The notes under the pieces were generated by a model. The model was given only the letters and a program-made list of their open reading frames with translations. It was not told the origin of the DNA and ran no database searches. This document shows, piece after piece, positions 21,201 through 29,200 of a DNA stretch of 38,186 nt (positions are counted from its first letter, which is position 1; each line of letters opens with the position of its first letter). A program made the position numbers and the translations under genes. Where the stretch lies: the IMG/VR virus record IMGVR_UViG_3300031973_001602, positions 1 to 38,186 of that record, one strand, 5' to 3'. The DNA comes from a virus.

Positions 21201-21964
21201 TAAGAACCGTTTAATGTCTTGTTGAGCCTTGTTTCAATTAAAAAACGTCCGTATGTCCCACTTGAAGTTTTGCTTGTTCCCTCGTTCCACAAATCAAAGT
21301 ATGCATGAGAGGGGGATGTTTGGCTTTTCGATGGTTCGGTTGGCAATTTCATCCAGAATTCAACTGTATTGCCCTTTGTACCATCAATTGTTAAGTTTTG
21401 TGCCTGACTGCTAGTCAGATTGAAGATGTTTGCTTTTTGTTTAGGATCCTTATAAGTTATTTGCTTATCGTAATCTGGATCATAAGTAGGGGCAGTTGGA
21501 CCATGTGGTCCACCCTTTATAGAAATGATCTGCGGATTTAATGACTGAACAAATTTATCAGTGGCATCGAAGGCTACAGCCCCGACATCATTGAAGTATG
21601 CTCCAATTGTGATGTATCCGTTAGTCCTAGGATATTCATACTCGAAGAAATAATTGTCAAAGTAAGAGGAGGAATTGTGCCAGCTATATTTCTCCTGCAA
21701 AGAGCCATCATAGGGGTAGGTTCTGTAAATGTTGTGAATAGCTTTTTTATAATACTCTTCAGCGGATCCGAACTTAGCAAAGTTTGCTGGATTTGAGAAG
21801 TCTATATTTGGCTTAAACCTGTCTCTGTCCTTGAGAAAAGCTTCGACATAATTTGGAGACTCTACTTCTCTTGAGATACCGCCAAAACTAGAAGAGACCA
21901 AACTTTTATTGGGTCTCGCTCTTTTTTGAGATTTAAAAAGGCTTTTTGCATCTTTTCTCGACAT
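12206..21964 (-). CDS. Giant LamG/concanavalin A-like tail or baseplate protein
   Basis: This is a 3252-residue protein. Residues about 195-380 form a LamG-like (laminin G/concanavalin A) jelly roll, from TVEFWMKLP to FDEFRFWKTARN. A second, more diverged copy is likely at about 720-925, from GFTVETDVIFP to SSCRYWALPLEKDEI. Between them, near residue 634, is INKSKGTEKSIRNLIRCFG, a helical element I associate with large phage tail proteins. Residues about 1720-1835 hold a module also found in the 649-residue neighbour. The C-terminal region contains IRWMVFKVKQRGRNNYNN (near 3125) and SYNWPYDFFSLVEL (near 3175), then a disordered tail. LamG folds often bind carbohydrate, so a receptor or peripheral baseplate role is plausible. 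Its start overlaps the previous stop (TAATG). Its position after gp6 parallels T4 gene 7, but homology to gp7 is not shown. Confidence 0.9.
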   Translation of the reverse strand: MSRKDAKSLFKSQKRARPNKSLVSSSFGGISREVESPNYVEAFLKDRDRFKPNIDFSNPANFAKFGSAEEYYKKAIHNIYRTYPYDGSLQEKYSWHNSSSYFDNYFFEYEYPRTNGYITIGAYFNDVGAVAFDATDKFVQSLNPQIISIKGGPHGPTAPTYDPDYDKQITYKDPKQKANIFNLTSSQAQNLTIDGTKGNTVEFWMKLPTEPSKSQTSPSHAYFDLWNEGTSKTSSGTYGRFLIETRLNKTLNGSYVDNSVFHITYMSGNTGAERVPLGPTSLSGAYNIDLTDWNHYAFIAQNNPTGSDHLLFNLYINGNLIDSVHSGSQVSEVKEGPFNANIGSYRYKPASNFTGVDDSGYGALSGSLFDEFRFWKTARNEKDINLNWFTQVAGGTNSDYGSQNSKFSGSSNPVNLGVYYKFNEGITGYSAQDKTILDYSGRVSNGLYENYSTHASSPTIRYVGSALVSASAAEREFKDPIVYNNHPSVVSLMNEKVAEGLEYDNKNSMGVYRLMPQWMLDEDSDKDRFSIRKLTQIVASYFDELYIQTEQLPKIKNHSYISGSVSGSAYKPIPFAGRLLESKGFVAPELFSMADVLPFFANRDNVREYKTELVNVKNQIYTNIYNNLNFINKSKGTEKSIRNLIRCFGVDDDLYALSFYANNADITLNQSITPKIITKNFANFATASNFNALVYQSTASSNSNSAMYITGSNKSAGFDAEIGFTVETDVIFPKELDINNPRKADTEYVPISASLFGMHGATIQPSNEGDTTWADNDYASFQVYAVRDVNSKIESQYNLNQVKFVLTGTNVNSTTVATVPYLTSSFFEDVYEDEKWHFAVKVLPSTYPNLGIVSGTSGYNVEFHGYNTQADIVVNSFVLTGSVSSGNEFLASKKRLYVGSHRTNYTGSLIVGTNTKISSCRYWALPLEKDEIISHAIDASNYGLFDPMESAYLFQNYKVNVPKIRTLALNWDFNTVTGSDASGEFVVQDFSSGSADSKFRGDLSDLLLKQHTGRGLYFYPSSTDAISKQHVYSYKQQVPENLDVSDTVKILTRDQEFFSPRTRPTKFSFAVEKSMYQAISEQMLNFLACSAEASGLENLIGDPINKYRPNYKLLTKIREIFFERIGNTPDLDKYLEYFKWLDSSVSQMVNQLVPASSQIEGVKNIVESHVFERSKYAHKFPTMEFGSNDPTGSIRGINELLYDWQHGHAPLSLSQTDNCNWWNKKASRGESFLETGVASVDADRKMIHSASLQVFNRRFGSPYNITAKEGGGPLKTKYNKRSIVMAETRPFTNRTITYDTTTFTTSSILCADDIKINPNIKRSADYQVQLNDATNTQSKYSNALVSPYTFFSSSVTTAATGVPTGYQAGPDHLRDYYLDTKEVPAQGPFTRQHVGGNQYRNIGYVWKPVQLSGPTEPRKDQRPEAWYAVPTFAGGNIYYNILNPSYFGSTFTRSDFTRDFIAKSPVNIKNIKTTTATLSSSYGSIVSMGNYAHNYEIVQIPDRSINNRYLVENNGIPTASVASTSVFGLKDYVVPDRGRHASIMVSRFSAPGGPEVNSSGYLDYESETFSVYNALPFRNLAVRSPLRTLLTKHTAFGGYDSVLGEPSASYQKTQRNGAKRIELSAAGIYSTAESVVTASVYDNYWVQHMVPQSDLQYAWITASALTAPFGYSQPNANNASEASSDISFVLTSDTNSFLIYADQGVSNLLFLSDTIGNYDNQTVAFRSTMGTLKTYKFTDDSGEGSTGAIHSDGSSIVVQINGMSSKDAYAAQLQAAINSANGHNGGLPNSVVTAGYGSSNMAIVQIVPGPLASTVLSTPTWSGAGSTIGVTTFSAAGAPTDRRHRMFSTSPGGSVYNSSSANLDPTKIPVSFVGLNTHFVDTFSPYTNIIFDTSLNTTFIAGGALFDAPIFNSADGSIGTGSFLNAMNLRRNGPGGFSSWKQVRQSENPIVRYHNKNNFISLMTQSVVKYADDGSILREKNLVSFRDPAVISSYKPLVHKFTLKNGEEVVVKSTYGNNLHTFNNKVINEIIGFEAKRGEEVYDDLKRIYIDKDLGDFSPINTFKSLTYGEIVFPKKNQMGLSRTRGRENYTVSSGSSNFNLRLGDSTAFWKDNIDSRIRSEGVAKNAEGITIFSGSGPIGMIDLSIWPLDAEEPFFDYYLQSASAGVVANEEGFDPYFWAPLGPSGAQLNPSVEPRWNNVNKNGELSYAGWVYGLYNSMELGGKNPYLTAGTRNGAVADIGSATALGIKVSASIQYEYPNLIWSGSFPYGRRPDNAFNENAGTANLGFIINHASASLHLIPPYRADVLSGRTPWYDSYEEYSKDIRLMGKNHSILPEFKISDHMDYYVNNGFSSENNKFLDLIGASLDTTGSATSETASFQNQFFTIYSNSDFMSKFVELKEDHKKNSTAGPTKISLKVNAIKKLLPYQGFYPALRSVQLGHLFSSSYSPYISGSTAATEAQAPQGRLAALYQPFFAPGIFFNTIKSGIAVDYSVHTGSLPSNLAEMGGRTGNAIADIIGVDTLHSASNTPLNIIVNEPNYSFPFEAIINPDRYLPITASNNYRTAGEVQNTVGYASGSVFLVYPHFTGSFNTGQAGTRRGEPWQAGALSSVPKPNYFFNWKGQSDIRYSLAANNFFAEVEEFFLERKAPTSFISKAEKDFRSMVSGSVYIMDVVLSKTQDYVSYEGPSGSFEYYPFTGSSGLASQSDPSNKLGRGRSGNPKVSVRGMHYGPPYLAQPKYFGNTVNESAFFEDPCYAIHTPPYFYGDAVARIEVRPHEIEDMVEGSSRKFELRDILANAKVFTRYFNTNERAQDLLVPSNYTLPVARNQMQISSSVDLFGSLTLKQVNYSSQTDEDGNFIPEGVSTTVLQDSQDAWVIESKFECPSINMHDMDVASLGAGPNGNEKYYTRGVWKGFGNPPTGSDGIYLAIRESAPQRVESSKILNAAGNASLTGSLINVCGFESDKVRVGEIASRKEISEAIVAVPINSNGEFYSIDEGMFLQQLINIDNGDPAIKKDQFGAGTDIKETSISGMIKKMKKFYIPPQLDPIKNANAKPVVMYIFEFNHTLDKKDLSYIWQNLMPDIAMTAEKDHSVIEHNLRSKFEFFGNEAYTTSPFLSTTSDIRWMVFKVKQRGRNNYNNVTKKSERGQGFPFTSNKELAAFTSSPDKELNYSYNWPYDFFSLVELAQLETSFVLSPATEEVAPATGQASEFVQQNVIQQGLGAATQGTQSPPEVKPRTTVDIDDAELTRF
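16460..16807 (-). other. Recurrent module inside the 3252-residue protein (copy 1)
   Basis: This region encodes residues about 1720-1835 of the giant protein. It starts near NQTVAFRSTMGTLKTYKF, continues through AYAAQLQAAINSANGHNG and ends near GVTTFSAAG. The pattern F-x5/6-GT-x3-(Y/F)-KF-x-(D/K)-D, then an A-x-x-A helix, then Gly/Ser/Thr-rich strands, is also seen in the 649-residue protein. Boundaries are approximate. I interpret it as an inserted domain shared between proteins. Confidence 0.55.
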
Positions 21965-23913
21965 TACTCTTCTACCTTAAATTTAAAAACTTCTTTTTGC
22001 TCTCTATACGACCCGTTGCTATAATAAGCAAATTTTAACGCATATTCATATCCAGTTTGTAATAACTTCATGTCTAAATCAAAATAATTCCCAGAAATAT
22101 CGTAAGATAGGCGAGTATATGCTCCTGTTGACCCTTCAGCCAAGGGAGACAAGGCAGACCCTGTTCCAAAAGGAATTACTTGGTATTCATCGGATGTTCT
22201 GTACAGACTAAAGTATGCGTCTTCAATAACTTCGCTGGGTAGACTAGTTTGCATTGCTGTATAATTATTTGGATTCCAGTTTTTAGATCTAACAAATAGC
22301 CTAAATCTTGCCTCTTCCTCTCTAGAGTAAGAAGGCTTCAAGTTGTCGACGACCGTAACATAATCAGGATCGGGATTATAATTTGAAGCATTGATAGTTG
22401 AGACATCTATGCCTGAACTGGTATGGTATGATACTACATCATTAAAATGCCATGCCGCGTAAACTGTATCAAGAGAGTGTGACATTGCTAGAGATGCTGT
22501 ATATATACCAGTGACGGCTCCCTGTGGTCCATTATAAATTCCACCCGTTGCATTAAGAAAATTAACAGTTGTTACGTCTCCGCCTTTTGGTAATGCTAGT
22601 TTATCATATATGTTTCCTGCTGAGTTTGAATATAAACTTACGTGGATCACATTTGTGTCTGCATGTACGGAATTGGCTGGTATGTTTTGTAACTGACCAC
22701 GGACATAATTATATAAGTATATTGTATTGAGATTGTCCTCACCAGTTGCTAAAGAACTGCTTAAAACAAAATTAGCTGTATTGTCTTTTGTGGAAGAATC
22801 CCACCTAGCCTCCAAATTTGGTCTTTTCAGGAAATATTCGCTTGATCTAGCAAAGAACTTCTTTGTGTAGTATGAATGAGAGCCTGTCTCATAGCTAGAA
22901 GATAAGAAAACGCCCAATCCGTAGTTTGGGATTCCTGTGCCGTTAACGAATTTATTTGAACTAACAAGACCATTTGTTCCAATCGATCCGGTTATTACAA
23001 GGTTGCCGGGACCTCCAACAGTATTTCCAGCCAAACCTAAGTCGTCTTGGGAAAGAGTGAAATAATCTGTTCCAGTATCGTTGGTAGTAGCAGTTATCCT
23101 AAGTTCGGACACATTATTCACTGATGCTATTATTTTAGTTGCTATAGCCGCGACAGATCCTAGACCACTCAGTCCTATTATTTTATGTTCTCCGATTGCA
23201 CCCTGACCTTCTGTTGTTACATCTTTATCAAATTTAAAAATAACAGTAGTGCCTTGAGAATCTACAAGGGTAAACTTCTTATCATCTAGGTTTGTAGAGG
23301 TTGCTGAACTATGCACTTGCACTGCTGCCGAAGCCTTTACTCCTCCAGTCATCCAATCTTCAACAGCGTTGCTGATATCTACTGAGAGGTCCTCTGTTCC
23401 GTCTGTAAATGAAGTTGTGTATACTGGAGACAAAATACTTTCTGCGAAATCTCCGCCCTCTGTTAGCCAATCAGAATTGCCATCTCCGGGAGAACCTTTT
23501 CTTATCCAGTTAGATCCAGTCCCTTCGTATGTTTGGTCTGTATAGTTATCCATATCCAAACCATATCCCTCTTGCCAAGAACCAGAGCAAACCTTAATAA
23601 CCATCTTAAAGTCTTTTGGTAAAGAGTAGGCATGGGCAGCGTTATACATATTGAGGTACCACGAAACATTTCCGCTAGCCGGTATTAAACCGTTGGTTCT
23701 ATCCTCGTTCATTTTATCTATATCAAATTGAATAAGAATTCTTGATTTCTCTGAGGATAATCCAGAAGAGGCTGATGTCTGACCGGCGATATAAAAAGCC
23801 TCAAGAACATCTGCTGCACCCATATTGGATCCAGTGCCTCTTGTTTGTAGATCCTCCTTGAGGGCATTTGAAATTGTATTATCTGAATTAGCAATATATC
23901 TTTTAATAGCCAT
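21964..23913 (-). CDS. Virion structural protein with a DNRLRE-like domain split by an insertion
   Basis: This 649-residue protein lies between gp6 and the LamG giant. Residues about 1-190 resemble a DNRLRE-type beta sandwich: SRILIQFDID, then SGSWQEGYGLD, then VDISNAVEDWMTGG at 178-191. In that family the W-x-x-G element is normally followed closely by NYGL and an F-x-S/R-S strand. Here those occur only at 330-333 (NYGL) and 353-359 (FFARSSE), so residues about 192-327 look like an insertion. The C-terminal domain (about 525-649) ends in strands such as YEYALKFAYYSNGSYREQK. No catalytic residues are apparent. Start and stop both overlap neighbours in TAATG junctions (23913 and 21964), and GGGAG precedes the ATG by nine bases. 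A wedge or peripheral baseplate role is likely from context. Confidence 0.86.
   Translation of the reverse strand: MAIKRYIANSDNTISNALKEDLQTRGTGSNMGAADVLEAFYIAGQTSASSGLSSEKSRILIQFDIDKMNEDRTNGLIPASGNVSWYLNMYNAAHAYSLPKDFKMVIKVCSGSWQEGYGLDMDNYTDQTYEGTGSNWIRKGSPGDGNSDWLTEGGDFAESILSPVYTTSFTDGTEDLSVDISNAVEDWMTGGVKASAAVQVHSSATSTNLDDKKFTLVDSQGTTVIFKFDKDVTTEGQGAIGEHKIIGLSGLGSVAAIATKIIASVNNVSELRITATTNDTGTDYFTLSQDDLGLAGNTVGGPGNLVITGSIGTNGLVSSNKFVNGTGIPNYGLGVFLSSSYETGSHSYYTKKFFARSSEYFLKRPNLEARWDSSTKDNTANFVLSSSLATGEDNLNTIYLYNYVRGQLQNIPANSVHADTNVIHVSLYSNSAGNIYDKLALPKGGDVTTVNFLNATGGIYNGPQGAVTGIYTASLAMSHSLDTVYAAWHFNDVVSYHTSSGIDVSTINASNYNPDPDYVTVVDNLKPSYSREEEARFRLFVRSKNWNPNNYTAMQTSLPSEVIEDAYFSLYRTSDEYQVIPFGTGSALSPLAEGSTGAYTRLSYDISGNYFDLDMKLLQTGYEYALKFAYYSNGSYREQKEVFKFKVEE
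22933..23340 (-). other. Recurrent module inside the 649-residue protein (copy 2), splitting a DNRLRE-like domain
   Basis: This region encodes residues about 192-327. Key elements are FTLVDSQGTTVIFKFDKD (214-231), a helix SVAAIATKIIASVNN (253-267), ITATTNDTGTDYFTLSQ (273-289) and LGLAGNT (292-298). It resembles the module at residues 1720-1835 of the adjacent giant and separates the W-x-x-G and NYGL elements of the surrounding domain. Confidence 0.6.
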
Positions 23914-25718
23914 TAAATAACGCTCCCTACTATGTCTTCTGAGGGGGATTTTATCTCGAATATGAAATCTTCTGGTGCCATAATCATCCTGCCATCGGGA
24001 GAAATATATTTATCGACGCTGAAATTGACATCAGAATAAGAAGCTCCCAACTGCTGAACTACCCTTACCTCTCCCACGTCTAAGACACTATCAATATTTT
24101 TTAAAACTTGAAATATGTCAGAATAGTTAAATGGTTCACCAAATTCAAATTTATTTCTAGAAAATCGCGATGATAAAGCGGCGTTTGCCTGAGATAACGC
24201 ACTAAATCGGTTTTCTTCTCTGTCTACCATAATCTCATATTGAATTGAAAGGTTTACTATCTTGCCATCCAAGATGTCAATAGTGTCATTGACCATTTTA
24301 TAGTTTGTGATCCAAGTTTTTAAATTATTTTTCAAAGTTGTTGGGGAAGGGATCAAATTTCCATTTCGATTCTCAGATACAATATACAAATTTAAATTTC
24401 TCTTAAATGAATCTTTATCTTGAACAATATTTATCCTTTTGACGGATCCAAACTTTCCGGGCATATTGTAAATAAGGGCTTTATAATCCTCCCTCGTCAC
24501 TGCTCTATTCTGTGCGGAATAAGCACCGTAGGCTCTTTGCCTTATTTCTTCAGACGAAGCCTTTGATGTATCCCCAACAATTGGCTCTTCGTTTTCAAAC
24601 TCCAAGCTCGATATAACTCCTCTAATACTTTGTTCGGAAAGTCCAGATGGGTTTTTAAACTTAATATTGACATCAGTTACTGAATCTAGAGAGTCGGTTG
24701 ATATATTGATATTGTTTGAACCATTTGACCTGTATACGACCGCCAAAGTTGTGTTAGATGGAGCAATGCCCAACTTATCAGTTTCAATTAACTGCGTTGG
24801 GTCAAAAGACCTATCTGTAACATAGTTTTTCCCATGCATGTCTAGAATAACATTTGATGGGTCGGATACTACATCAGAAGTCATATTGCTGTCTGATCCA
24901 TATCCAAATTGAATTGTTGTATCCTGCCCTACATGCTCAACAATGAATCTCCTAGGCACAGCCTTTGGCTTCATGATGTAAGGGACAGCGTTCCTGTCAG
25001 ACGATCTATTGGTGATCGGAACATACACCGTATCTTGAGTTAAATAATCGACTTCAAAGTAGCGATTACCAGATGTGTCTGTTATGGAAACAACTTCAGT
25101 TATATTAAAATCGTCTAGAGCAAACTTTGGAAATCTCTGGTATTCTCCAACGCTTATATATTGCACTTTTAATTCCCCAGACCTTACTCTGCCCTGCGCT
25201 CTGATGGCGTAATTTGTTGGGAGACCCGTTGAAGAGTTTGTAGCAGCTACTATTATTTCATTATTGCTGTTTCCAAAATCAACATCTTCTATTAGAGTAA
25301 AGACTGCTCCTGAGTCGGCACCAAACTTTGTTCCGTTTTTTAATACAGGAGCATATCTTAAATCAGGACCTACAGCCGTGTTTGATGCCGGGACAACTAC
25401 GTATAAAGTTACCATGCCTTCCGAATGAGCAGCACCCGACTGTTTATATCCCAGTTGTTTTGCTAGCCTATTAACATTATTGAATTCTAGTGCGGTATCT
25501 AGAAACGACTCGTTAACTTGATAATCTAGATAAAAGGAAAGAACGTCTCCAACATACGCAGTCATATCAAGCATCATAGATCCGAATGAAGCCTCACTAA
25601 AATCTTGATGGGTGTCTGGATAGTATCTTCTGGCATATGATTCCAAATCTACCTTGATAGATGCGAAATCTCTACTAGTATAATTTATTGGAGGTAATTT
25701 TACTTTTTTGCTAGCCAT
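23913..25718 (-). CDS. gp6: Baseplate wedge protein gp6-like (Baseplate_J family)
   Basis: This 601-residue protein is close to the length of T4 gp6 (660). The N-terminus shows the family signature: INYTSRDFASIKVDLESYAR (11-30), FGSMMLDMTAYVGDVLSFYL (45-64), then an E-SFLDTA and NVNRLAKQLGYK run to residue 92. A second hallmark near residues 395-425 reads NRAVTREDYKALIYNMPGKF, typical of the J/gp6 core. In T4, gp6 forms the inner baseplate ring that links wedges and, with gp25, helps control sheath contraction. It follows gp25, as expected for a wedge module. The gene is preceded by a 49-base gap with two copies of a Shine-Dalgarno-containing 10-mer; AAGGAA nine bases from the ATG is the probable ribosome site. 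The stop overlaps the next start (TAATG). Family assignment is confident. Confidence 0.94.
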   Translation of the reverse strand: MASKKVKLPPINYTSRDFASIKVDLESYARRYYPDTHQDFSEASFGSMMLDMTAYVGDVLSFYLDYQVNESFLDTALEFNNVNRLAKQLGYKQSGAAHSEGMVTLYVVVPASNTAVGPDLRYAPVLKNGTKFGADSGAVFTLIEDVDFGNSNNEIIVAATNSSTGLPTNYAIRAQGRVRSGELKVQYISVGEYQRFPKFALDDFNITEVVSITDTSGNRYFEVDYLTQDTVYVPITNRSSDRNAVPYIMKPKAVPRRFIVEHVGQDTTIQFGYGSDSNMTSDVVSDPSNVILDMHGKNYVTDRSFDPTQLIETDKLGIAPSNTTLAVVYRSNGSNNINISTDSLDSVTDVNIKFKNPSGLSEQSIRGVISSLEFENEEPIVGDTSKASSEEIRQRAYGAYSAQNRAVTREDYKALIYNMPGKFGSVKRINIVQDKDSFKRNLNLYIVSENRNGNLIPSPTTLKNNLKTWITNYKMVNDTIDILDGKIVNLSIQYEIMVDREENRFSALSQANAALSSRFSRNKFEFGEPFNYSDIFQVLKNIDSVLDVGEVRVVQQLGASYSDVNFSVDKYISPDGRMIMAPEDFIFEIKSPSEDIVGSVI

Positions 25719-25727
25719 AAAACAGTT

Positions 25728-25761
25728 TTCCTTTTGCTTCTAGGTAATTAGTTCCTTTTGC
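25728..25761 (-). repeat. Direct repeat of a ribosome-binding 10-mer upstream of gp6
   Basis: TTCCTTTTGC occurs on the plus strand at 25728-25737 and again at 25752-25761, so the minus strand carries GCAAAAGGAA twice with a 24-base period. Each copy contains an AAAGGA Shine-Dalgarno core; only the copy nearer the ATG is at working distance. Confidence 0.6.
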
Positions 25762-25767
25762 CTAAAT

Positions 25768-26169
25768 TTAAAATTGTTGATTAACATTTATTTTTACGGA
25801 ATCAGAAAAGTTTAATGGCTCAATAAAATACTCTATTACTATATTAAGACTATTGGCATCTATTTCGGCTGATCCGAATGATTGCGGCTCTGGTCCGAAC
25901 TGTATATTCTTTATCTTTAAATAAGGTAAGAATTTTCTTACTTGCGATCTTATCTCTGCTGATATTCTATTATTTAAATCGGGACCATAGTTTTCAAATA
26001 AAAACTTATAAATCCCAACACCAAAGTCGGGAATCATAATTCTTTCTCCCGGATTTGTTAATATTAGCATTTTAAAATTTTGCTTGACCACATCTCTCAG
26101 GTCTTCTAGCATTTTATATCCGTTAACACGATCCCTTGTTAATGGCAAGAATGGACTATAAAAAGACAT
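25768..26169 (-). CDS. gp25: Baseplate wedge protein gp25-like (GPW/gp25 family)
   Basis: This 133-residue protein matches T4 gp25 (132 residues) in length. The family core is clear: LTNPGERIMIPDFGVGIYKF (37-56), followed by LFENYGPD and a helix NNRISAEIRSQVRKFLPYLK. In T4 and related contractile systems, gp25 sits at the junction of inner baseplate and sheath, and the E-R-(x)n-P-x-FG segment is the conserved assembly element. Conserved helix 1 (LEDLRDVVKQNFKMLI) precedes it. The gene starts after a 51-base gap downstream of the 3034-residue giant, with GGAG seven bases before the ATG. It lies just upstream of the gp6-like gene. This is one of the most certain calls in the window and anchors the interpretation of the whole block as a baseplate module. 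Confidence 0.95.
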   Translation of the reverse strand: MSFYSPFLPLTRDRVNGYKMLEDLRDVVKQNFKMLILTNPGERIMIPDFGVGIYKFLFENYGPDLNNRISAEIRSQVRKFLPYLKIKNIQFGPEPQSFGSAEIDANSLNIVIEYFIEPLNFSDSVKINVNQQF

Positions 26170-26220
26170 ATTAATTCTCCCTCTTTCTTAATAAATAGCA
26201 ATATTTAAATGTTTTCTTGC

Positions 26221-29200
26221 CTAGTATGGGTCAGTAAAGCTATTTTTATACTGTTGCTTGCCCTTGAGGAGGCATACTTGACTTATCAATGCCCTAATCG
26301 TGTTTTTAGTGGGGTTAAAGGCTTTCCTGAATGGTTCACTTCTACTAGCAACCAAAACACTATGTAGTACCACTAGGCTACACATCTTTGGGACAGGAAA
26401 GCTATAACTTAAAATACCCTCATACGCTGGATTTGATGCTATATTTTCAACTATATCTTGAACGACTTGCTTTCCATATGGCGTTTTCGTAAAAACACTA
26501 AATTGGTCCGCGACGTAGTTTATCTCATCCGATCTATCACTTAAGAATTTCCAACCTCCATTAAAAGAACTAGGTCCATTAATTTTTACCTTTTGGTCAA
26601 ACAGTGGCAATATTAAGCTAAATATCGGATCAGTCAAATTGTCATCCCCAGATTGAACAGTATCACTATAGTGAACATTTTTATTTTCTATTAGCATTAA
26701 AGATTTTGTTTCTTTGACAAAATCGATATAATCGTTTACTTCCGGCTCTTGATGTGGTCCAGTTTTTAATTTAGCTGAAGAGATTATATTTAATCCATTA
26801 ATGTCTAGAAGATCCTTAAACTCATCGAACATCTTTTTTACTGGTTCTACTTGGTCCTTTATTAATGGTTCGCCGTTTTCGTCAAGAGCATCAGTTTGGA
26901 CCGCCCCATAGCACCACCTTATGCCAAAATTTATTTCTTTAAATAAGTCCTGTAACTCTATTTGAATATTATTAGTATCGACAGTGCCATCACCATCCAT
27001 GCTCAACAAGGGCTCAACGGGCGGTGTATTCGAAGGATATAGAGAAGGTATGCCACACATTAATGATATTAGTTCAATAAAATTGTCTTCGCTTAAAATT
27101 CCTTTTAGTCTTTTGTCGCGATTTACTAACGATTCTATATAATTATCGTCTCCCTCTTCCCAATCGATCAATTCATAATAATATTGAAAGAAAAATTTAC
27201 CGTTCTTAAACAGGTCTATCCTGTTTGGAGAAGCAATAGAAACGTTTTCCACGCCGTCAACAAAGGGTTCATCATAAACCTGAAGCATCAATGGGTAAGA
27301 TACAGACGCTAGTGGATTTAATTTTTCAATACCTACGCCGCTGCCCTTAAGAGTAAAGGAGTTCAGTTTGTTTTGTATATAAGGAATTGGATTGGCTAGA
27401 TTTTCTTTAATCAAGTACCTTAGCCCATCTTTCCAACTCTCAATCCTATAGTCTGTTTCACCAAAAACTGTTTGGCTCTTAGCAATACCGGGAATACCTC
27501 GCTCTGGGTCTTCAAGGTCATCAGCCACAAAAGGAATTGATGCTCCATTACATGCTTTGAATAGACCTTCAATAACCTCAGAAACATTTTTCTCGAAAAG
27601 GCTAGGTCCATTTGTGATATAATCAATCATGTTTCTGTAAGTCAATTCAACAATTGCGTCATCTTGCAGAACAATGTCCGTTGGCAACTTGGATAATGGG
27701 ATTAATCCCCTTATATACATCTCTCCAACAAATATTTGAATTAAAGACGAAATTAATCCCTGCAATATTGCGTAATGGGGCATACCAAGCTCGTCACTAT
27801 TCGGGTCGTAAAATCTCGAAAAGTCGTAATTTTCTTGAACTAATTTCTCAACAACCTCAAAGTCAATCAGTTGTTTTTTCTCATTAGCAGAGGACGCTAG
27901 ATTCAACCTTGTCATTTGTTTTCTAAGGTATGTTCCGTTATAAAAACTTTCAATTAAGTCATCTGTAATCCCATCTAATCCGGCAGCCAGTGCAGCGAGT
28001 TCCAAAAATGCAAACTGTAGACCAAGACCCGGAATAATATATAGGGGGTTAAAGCCTCCCAAAATATCATCGGTTGGATCTAATTCAAATTCTTGCAACA
28101 ATTCGGCATTTGAAATACTTTCAGCGAGGGTATCCATCACCGAGGACCAGATAGACCAATAAATGTCGTTTTGAAAAATTGATTTAAATCCATCAATTGT
28201 TTTATCATTTAATTTAAAATTTCCAGATTGAATATTTTTTAAAATTAATTCTGAAAAATATTGAGCCTGTGGGGGGGCGGACAAGTTTTTATTCAGAGGA
28301 TATTGATTCAAATGATCCAATAATAACATTGGTATCTTCTTTGTGTTTTCATCCAGAAGAGTTAAATCAATAGTTTGCTTATTGTCCTTGGCTCCAAATA
28401 GATTTGCTACTTTTACTTTGGTTACTAAGTTGTTCTCATAGAGCAAATTACCATCTTCATCTTTTGAGGGGGGTAACATCTCTAAAATAATATCCGCTTT
28501 TTCATCAACTTTGATCTTTATAGAGGCTGCACTCTCTTCTGTTGATTTGTTGATCTGGATATTCTGCTCCAAAGTTTGTAACATATCGTCTATGCCTAGA
28601 ACTTCTTTTCCATCTTTATCTGTTGCCTTTATAGCAACACCTCTGCTTTTCAAAGAGAAACTGGATCCTTGGGTAAAGCCAGCATTTGTCCCTCCAGCAG
28701 ACCATTTTGCGGGATACAATAAGTCTTTTCTGTCGATATCTGAATTTGACAACAGATTCGTGAGTGCTATAGGAAGGGAACTATCAAGAAGAGAATCTGT
28801 TACTGGGTTTTTGCTGACCAGAACATTTTGCTGGAGATTTATTAGGTCTCTATTCATTGCTGCCTTAATAGGAGTTACCATTTGCTGAACAGTTTGCTCT
28901 ATCACATGATCCATTGTCGGATTGGGAAGACCGGATAGAACACCTTGATTACCCACGCAATCCCCAAAAATGGATGGCAATTGATTAGACATATCTTGGT
29001 TTTTCCTGATTGCATCTGCCAAAGCTCTGTATTTATCTAAATCAAAATTGAGAGCCCTCTGAGCAGAAGCATCAAATAAATCACTAACACCACACCTCTC
29101 TGCCAGTTGAGCTTTTGCGTCAGCAAGTAGATTACTACACAGTTCTGGGTTTTCATATTTGTCGATGATATCATTTTCAATATCCGCCAGAACTTTCCTA

